A stretch of 22,294 nucleotides of DNA from a virus. A program made the translations under genes and the position numbers. The stretch lies in the IMG/VR virus record IMGVR_UViG_3300046616_000190, positions 1 to 22,294 of that record; one strand, 5' to 3'. This document shows, one piece after another, positions 19,234-22,294 of this stretch (the stretch's first letter is position 1; each line of letters begins with the position of its first letter). The notes under the pieces were generated by a model that saw nothing but the letters and a program-made list of their open reading frames with translations, did no database searches and was not told where the DNA came from.

Positions 19234-20798
19234 CAGGCTCCCATCAGCAGTAGTTCAATCTCGTATTCCTCGTCTGCCTCGGCTTCGAGCGTGCGCCGCA
19301 TGTCCTCGTCGGCAGTCCACTGCACCACCAGCTCGCGCAGGTAGGCGTCGGCGTCGAACGGTGCCACCACCGGAGCCAGCGCCGGCTGCGCGACGACGCG
19401 TGCCCGCACCTGTGCTTCCTGCTCGTAGGCCAGCCGTGCCAGCACCGGGGCGATGGCCTCCGCTTGCGGCAGGTCGGGCAGCAGCTCCAGCGCTTCTTCC
19501 ACCAGTTCTTTGCGGCGCTGCTTCTTCTGCGCGCGGGTCAGCTTCTTGTGCTTGTCGAGCAGGTCGGCAAAGCGGCGCACCTCGCCGTAGCCACCGGCCC
19601 CGCCGCCATCGCCACCACCCGTGACCGGCGGCGCATCGGTGGCGGCCAGCGTGTCGGGCTCTTCGGTCACCGCGAGGGTGCCGCTAATCGGGCTGCCGAT
19701 CACCGCGCCATCGGCGGCCAGGGTGTCGGCCCCTTCGGTTTGCGCCAGCGTGCCCGATACCAGCACCGACCCGGTGCCGGCCAGCGTGTCGCCGCCCTCA
19801 GTGATCGCCATGGTGCCGACGACACCGTTGGCAACCGTGCCGCTGGCCGTGAGCGTGTCGGCCGCTTCGGCTGCCGCCAAGGTGCCGCTGACCAAGACGC
19901 TGCCGGCTGCCGCGAGGCTGTCCGCGCCTTCATTGCTGGCGAGGGTGCCGGTAACCAGTACCGAGCCAGTGGCGGCGAGGGTGTCGCTGGCTTCCGTGCT
20001 CGCCAGCGTGCCGGTCACACTGCCGCCGCCGGCTGCGGCCTCGTCGAACATGCCGAGCGGCGCACTGGCGAACAGCTGCCACGGGTTGGCGCTCAGGCTG
20101 GCGACTTCGGCATCGCTCAAGGTGCGCTTGAAGATCAGCACGATGCTGATGTAGGCACCCGAGAGTTGCTGGCCGGCCTGGTTGCCGCCGCCGCGCGAGC
20201 CGATGGCGAACTGGTCGGTGTCGTTCGGGAACGAACCCGTCAGTGCCGCGCTGTTCTTCAGGATGCCGTCGACGTACAGCTTGGCGGTGACCTTGTCGTA
20301 GGTGCCGCACAGGGGCACCGGGCGGCCCCGGTACGGGTCCAGACCGCCGCCCACGGACGCTGCAGGCACCAACACCGCATTGCCGCCCGCCAAGCCGCCA
20401 GTACCGAACGCGAACTGTTGATTCGCGCTGCTGATCGACAGCGAATAGTCCCAGTTACTTTGGACCCGGCCGCACACGAAGTTCGACACGCTGCCGGTGT
20501 CGGGAATGAACACTTCCGCGAACAGGGTCTGGTTGCTCAGTCCGTTAAAGCTCAGGTCGGGGCGGGTGCCGAAGCTGATATCCCCATTGCCGCTGAACTT
20601 GCGCCCGATCCGGCCCGCGAACGCTTGATTGGCAGGGCGGGTGCCTTCGGTGCTGCCCGCCTTGCCGGTAACAAGGTCGAGGTCGCCCGCCGAGGCCACC
20701 CACGCCAATGCCAGGCTCCTGGCCAGCGGGTGCGACCAGTCGAGGCGCACCGCCTGCTGCGGCTGCCTGGTGCGGCGGGCGGCGAACGGACGGATCAT
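19233..20798 (-). CDS. LamG/concanavalin-like lectin-domain fibre protein with six tandem repeats (521 aa)
   Basis: Residues about 58-245 read as a concanavalin A-like (LamG-type) jelly roll. Visible blocks include GRKFSGNGDISFGT, QTLFAEVFIPDTGSVSNFV, KVTAKLYVDGILKNSAALTG and YISIVLIFKRTLSDAEVASL (the usual final strand of this domain), then NPWQLF. Residues 261-391 hold six repeats of about 22 residues built on 'V-x-G-T-L-A-x-x-E-x-x-D-T-L-A-A-x-G'. A Gly-rich hinge follows, then a charged helical C-terminus (410-521) with a basic patch KHKKLTRAQKKQRRKELVE. I infer a virion fibre that binds glycans and attaches by its helical end. The start abuts the upstream stop; the ribosome binding site is weak. 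Confidence 0.82.
   Translation of the reverse strand: MIRPFAARRTRQPQQAVRLDWSHPLARSLALAWVASAGDLDLVTGKAGSTEGTRPANQAFAGRIGRKFSGNGDISFGTRPDLSFNGLSNQTLFAEVFIPDTGSVSNFVCGRVQSNWDYSLSISSANQQFAFGTGGLAGGNAVLVPAASVGGGLDPYRGRPVPLCGTYDKVTAKLYVDGILKNSAALTGSFPNDTDQFAIGSRGGGNQAGQQLSGAYISIVLIFKRTLSDAEVASLSANPWQLFASAPLGMFDEAAAGGGSVTGTLASTEASDTLAATGSVLVTGTLASNEGADSLAAAGSVLVSGTLAAAEAADTLTASGTVANGVVGTMAITEGGDTLAGTGSVLVSGTLAQTEGADTLAADGAVIGSPISGTLAVTEEPDTLAATDAPPVTGGGDGGGAGGYGEVRRFADLLDKHKKLTRAQKKQRRKELVEEALELLPDLPQAEAIAPVLARLAYEQEAQVRARVVAQPALAPVVAPFDADAYLRELVVQWTADEDMRRTLEAEADEEYEIELLLMGA
19626..20018 (-). repeat. Six tandem ~66-base repeats in the LamG fibre gene
   Basis: Six units encode residues 261-391 with the core 'G-T-[LM]-A-x-x-E-x-x-D-[TS]-L'. 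Units are 20-24 codons long; the length variation lies in the linker after 'G-S-V-L'. The DNA units are similar but not identical, so copy number could change by recombination between phages or by slippage. Confidence 0.85.
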
Positions 20799-21317
20799 CT
20801 AGACCGATTGCGCCTGGATGCGCTCGTACTGGAAATCATGGTTGCCGGCCGTGGAATTCAGCGCGGCCCCGGTGTTGTGCACCACGAACAGGCCCCAGAA
20901 CTTGGGCATCGCGCCGAACAGGTTGGCAATGCTGACCGGGGCGAACGGGTAGGCCACGTTACTGGTTGCGGTCACCGCGATGGACGCCACCAAGCGCAGC
21001 GCGGAGGCCTTGATGCCGCCGTTCGTGACCGTCTCGTTGGAGTCGGTGCCGTCGAACACGTCGGGATAGGTCGGCGTGCCGGAGGCGGTCTTGTAGCTGG
21101 CATAGGCCCATACTTCAATCGTCGTGTTCACGGTGGGCGTGGTGCCGGTCGTGATCACCCCGGACACCAGATGGTCGAGGTCGAGGTTGCTGGTGTTGTC
21201 GACCGCGCTCGATTCGCGCCCGGCCAGCAGGTTGGTGTCGGACGCCAGCGACGCCACGCCAATGGTCAGCGCAACGCTCGATGAACTGGGATAGCTGCTC
21301 TTGAAGGTGGCGGCCAT
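20799..21317 (-). CDS. Beta-rich virion-like protein (172 aa)
   Basis: The product begins MAATFKSSYPSSSSVALTIG and continues with alternating hydrophobic strands: VWAYASYKTASGTPTYPD, LRLVASIAVTATSNVAYPF and FWGLFVVHNTGAALNSTAG. It ends NHDFQYERIQAQSV. The whole protein is Ser/Thr/Ala-rich and beta-type, with no signal peptide. It resembles in style the single-domain virion proteins that sit next to head or fibre genes in podoviruses, and could form a base or collar for the LamG fibre encoded directly downstream. No named family is recognised. A three-base gap separates it from the upstream gene; GGGG is the only ribosome binding signal. Confidence 0.75.
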   Translation of the reverse strand: MAATFKSSYPSSSSVALTIGVASLASDTNLLAGRESSAVDNTSNLDLDHLVSGVITTGTTPTVNTTIEVWAYASYKTASGTPTYPDVFDGTDSNETVTNGGIKASALRLVASIAVTATSNVAYPFAPVSIANLFGAMPKFWGLFVVHNTGAALNSTAGNHDFQYERIQAQSV

Positions 21318-21320
21318 GGC

Positions 21321-21617
21321 TTACCCCAGCGCGATCAGGTTGTCGATCACCGAGTTCACCTGATACTGGATTTCGGCGTCGGTGGATGCGCCGGGGTTGA
21401 CCGCAATGGTCGGATTGCGCAGCACCTGCATCGCGACCTGGCGCGGCGTCACCGTGGCCTTGTCCTGCAACACCACGTTGGCCCAGTCGGCGCGCTGCTG
21501 GTGGCGGTCGGTCAGCGGCGACTCGGCCATGATGTCCTGCGCGGCGGTCCACATGGCGACCTGGCAGCGGCCCTGGAACAGCGGATCGTTGGCGGCGTTG
21601 TAAATGTCGGCGTACAT
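21321..21617 (-). CDS. Small helical head-module protein (98 aa)
   Basis: AAGGA lies seven bases upstream of the ATG. The product starts MYADIYNAANDPLFQGRCQV and continues with AAQDIMAESPLTDRHQQRAD, then WANVVLQDKATVTPRQVAMQ. It ends in a helix after TDAEIQYQVNSVIDNLIALG. The general pattern (Y-A-x-I-Y, a central 'x-x-x-R-x-x-W-A' and a final 'I-Q-x-x-V-x-x-x-[IV]-D-x-L-I' helix) is familiar from small phage proteins of unknown function encoded near head genes. A head-completion role is possible. I cannot name the family with confidence. Confidence 0.75.
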   Translation of the reverse strand: MYADIYNAANDPLFQGRCQVAMWTAAQDIMAESPLTDRHQQRADWANVVLQDKATVTPRQVAMQVLRNPTIAVNPGASTDAEIQYQVNSVIDNLIALG

Positions 21618-21629
21618 GGGCTGTCCTTA

Positions 21630-22031
21630 TTAAACTGGCGCACCAGTGATCACGAACGACGACACCCCGACCGTCTGGCCTGCCGTGATGCTGGTGCTGG
21701 TCAGGTTCAGGTCCGCGCCGGACGTGCCGACGTCACCATCCACGCAGGCGGTGGTGCCGTCCGACTTGAACAGCCGGAAGAACGCCGCCGTACCCGATGC
21801 CGCTGCCGTGGCGTTGGCAATCGCGCCCGCCGTCAGCGCGCCGGCTGCGACCGAACCGAACGCGCTGGCATTGCAGATCAGCTCCGCAAGCATGACCTGC
21901 GCGCCCAGTGCCGTGTTCACGCTGGCCGGACGGCTGCCGCTATAGATGCGCAGCTTGGCCGAGGTGCCGATGTCGGTGTTAAGCGTGGTGAGACGGTCGG
22001 CAATGATGGTGGTACTGTATTTAAGCGCCAT
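21630..22031 (-). CDS. Small beta-rich virion-like protein (133 aa)
   Basis: AAGGGG lies about nine bases before the ATG, which abuts the upstream stop. The sequence has the motif RLTTLNTDIGTSAKLRIYSG followed by GAQVMLAELICNASAFGSVA. Later come AAASGTAAFFRLFKSDGTTA and SITAGQTVGVSSFVITGAPV. The 'A-x-L-x-I-Y-x-G-x-x-P' and 'A-x-x-F-R-[LV]-x-x-x-D-G' blocks are typical of a small phage protein group found with head and tail genes. The function of that group is not established to my knowledge. The protein is Ala/Ser/Thr-rich with many short strands, so a structural virion role is likely. Confidence 0.78.
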   Translation of the reverse strand: MALKYSTTIIADRLTTLNTDIGTSAKLRIYSGSRPASVNTALGAQVMLAELICNASAFGSVAAGALTAGAIANATAAASGTAAFFRLFKSDGTTACVDGDVGTSGADLNLTSTSITAGQTVGVSSFVITGAPV

Positions 22032-22294
22032 TTATTCGGCCCCTTCGCGGGTCTGTGATTGATTAAATTCGGCCGGCAGCACCTTGACCGCGTGCGATGC
22101 CTTGCCGGTGATCGGGTCGCGCACGATATGGGTTTCCATCCGCGCGTGCTGGTCGAGCTTGTCGTGCAGGCCGGTGATGGCACCGAGCACCGTGGCGTGC
22201 TGGTCCTCCTGCCCCTGCTGCTCGCGCTCGGCCATCTGGAGCTTGTGGTCCAGTTCCATGCTCTTTAGGCCAAGGTCGATTTCCTTGATCCGCA
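22032..22294 (-). CDS. 3' part of a coiled-coil phage protein, cut by the window edge
   Basis: The frame is open from the right edge to TAA at 22032-22034, so the gene is 5'-incomplete here. An internal ATG at 22259 would give 75 residues, but the residues before it (RIKEIDLGLKS) continue the same helical pattern, so the true start probably lies beyond the window. The visible part is charged coiled coil (MELDHKLQMAEREQQGQEDQ, then GLHDKLDQHARME). It ends with HIVRDPITGKASHAVKVLPA. A coiled coil followed by 'V-R-D-P-x-T-G-[KR]' occurs near the C-terminus of some portal and portal-linked proteins, so this may be the portal tail. That is only a suggestion. Confidence 0.6.
   Translation of the reverse strand, partial: RIKEIDLGLKSMELDHKLQMAEREQQGQEDQHATVLGAITGLHDKLDQHARMETHIVRDPITGKASHAVKVLPAEFNQSQTREGAE

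Noticed and set aside
19233-20798. Possible diversity-generating retroelement target because of the lectin-like fibre with repeats
   Set aside because: No reverse transcriptase gene or template repeat is visible in the window, and the repeats are tandem structural units rather than a variable/template pair.
19464-21284. Long open frame of 606 codons on the + strand opposite the LamG and neighbouring genes
   Set aside because: It is antisense to well-supported genes, is very rich in Arg, Gly, Ala and His as expected for a GC-rich shadow frame, lacks a ribosome binding site and shows no domain.

Overview
The window looks like part of a podovirus-type tailed phage or prophage of a high-GC proteobacterium. 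A betaproteobacterial host is my best guess, from GC-rich third codon positions, AAGGAG-type ribosome binding sites and the style of the small early genes, but nothing here fixes the host. No integrase, repressor, terminase, replication gene, tRNA, rRNA or CRISPR array is visible, so I cannot say whether the phage is temperate.

Two gene blocks face each other. The left block (137-3972, + strand) is a compact chain of ten small accessory genes, most joined by ATGA or GTGA overlaps. They include two membrane peptides, three proteins with Cys-rich putative zinc clusters, and a last small lipoprotein. An AT-rich leader with dyad symmetries and a weak promoter-like pair precedes them.

The right block (3969-22294, - strand, read from the right edge leftward) is the late virion and lysis operon. 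In transcription order it holds: the 3' end of a coiled-coil gene that may be the portal or its neighbour; three small virion-like genes; a LamG protein with six tandem repeats; two small genes; scaffold; SU10/DUF5309-type major capsid protein; a small gene; a beta-helix tail spike; an adaptor; a P22 gp10-like nozzle/stabilisation protein; a small gene; a GNAT-like protein; four probable ejection (internal virion) proteins; a tail-fibre-like protein; an Ig-like protein; and a lysis cassette. The cassette contains a T7-type holin, a lambda R-type GH104 endolysin, a second two-helix holin-like protein, and Rz with Rz1 nested inside it. The absence of tape-measure, sheath and tube genes, together with adaptor, nozzle and ejection genes, is what indicates a short-tailed phage.

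The two blocks meet tail to tail with their stop codons interlocked in one CTAG, leaving no room for an intergenic terminator. The most unusual aspects are three separate fibre/adhesin-like loci (one between scaffold-side genes and the portal side, one between capsid and adaptor, one next to lysis), the mosaic lysis cassette with two holin candidates, and the run of Cys-cluster accessory proteins ending in a lipoprotein that could be an exclusion factor.
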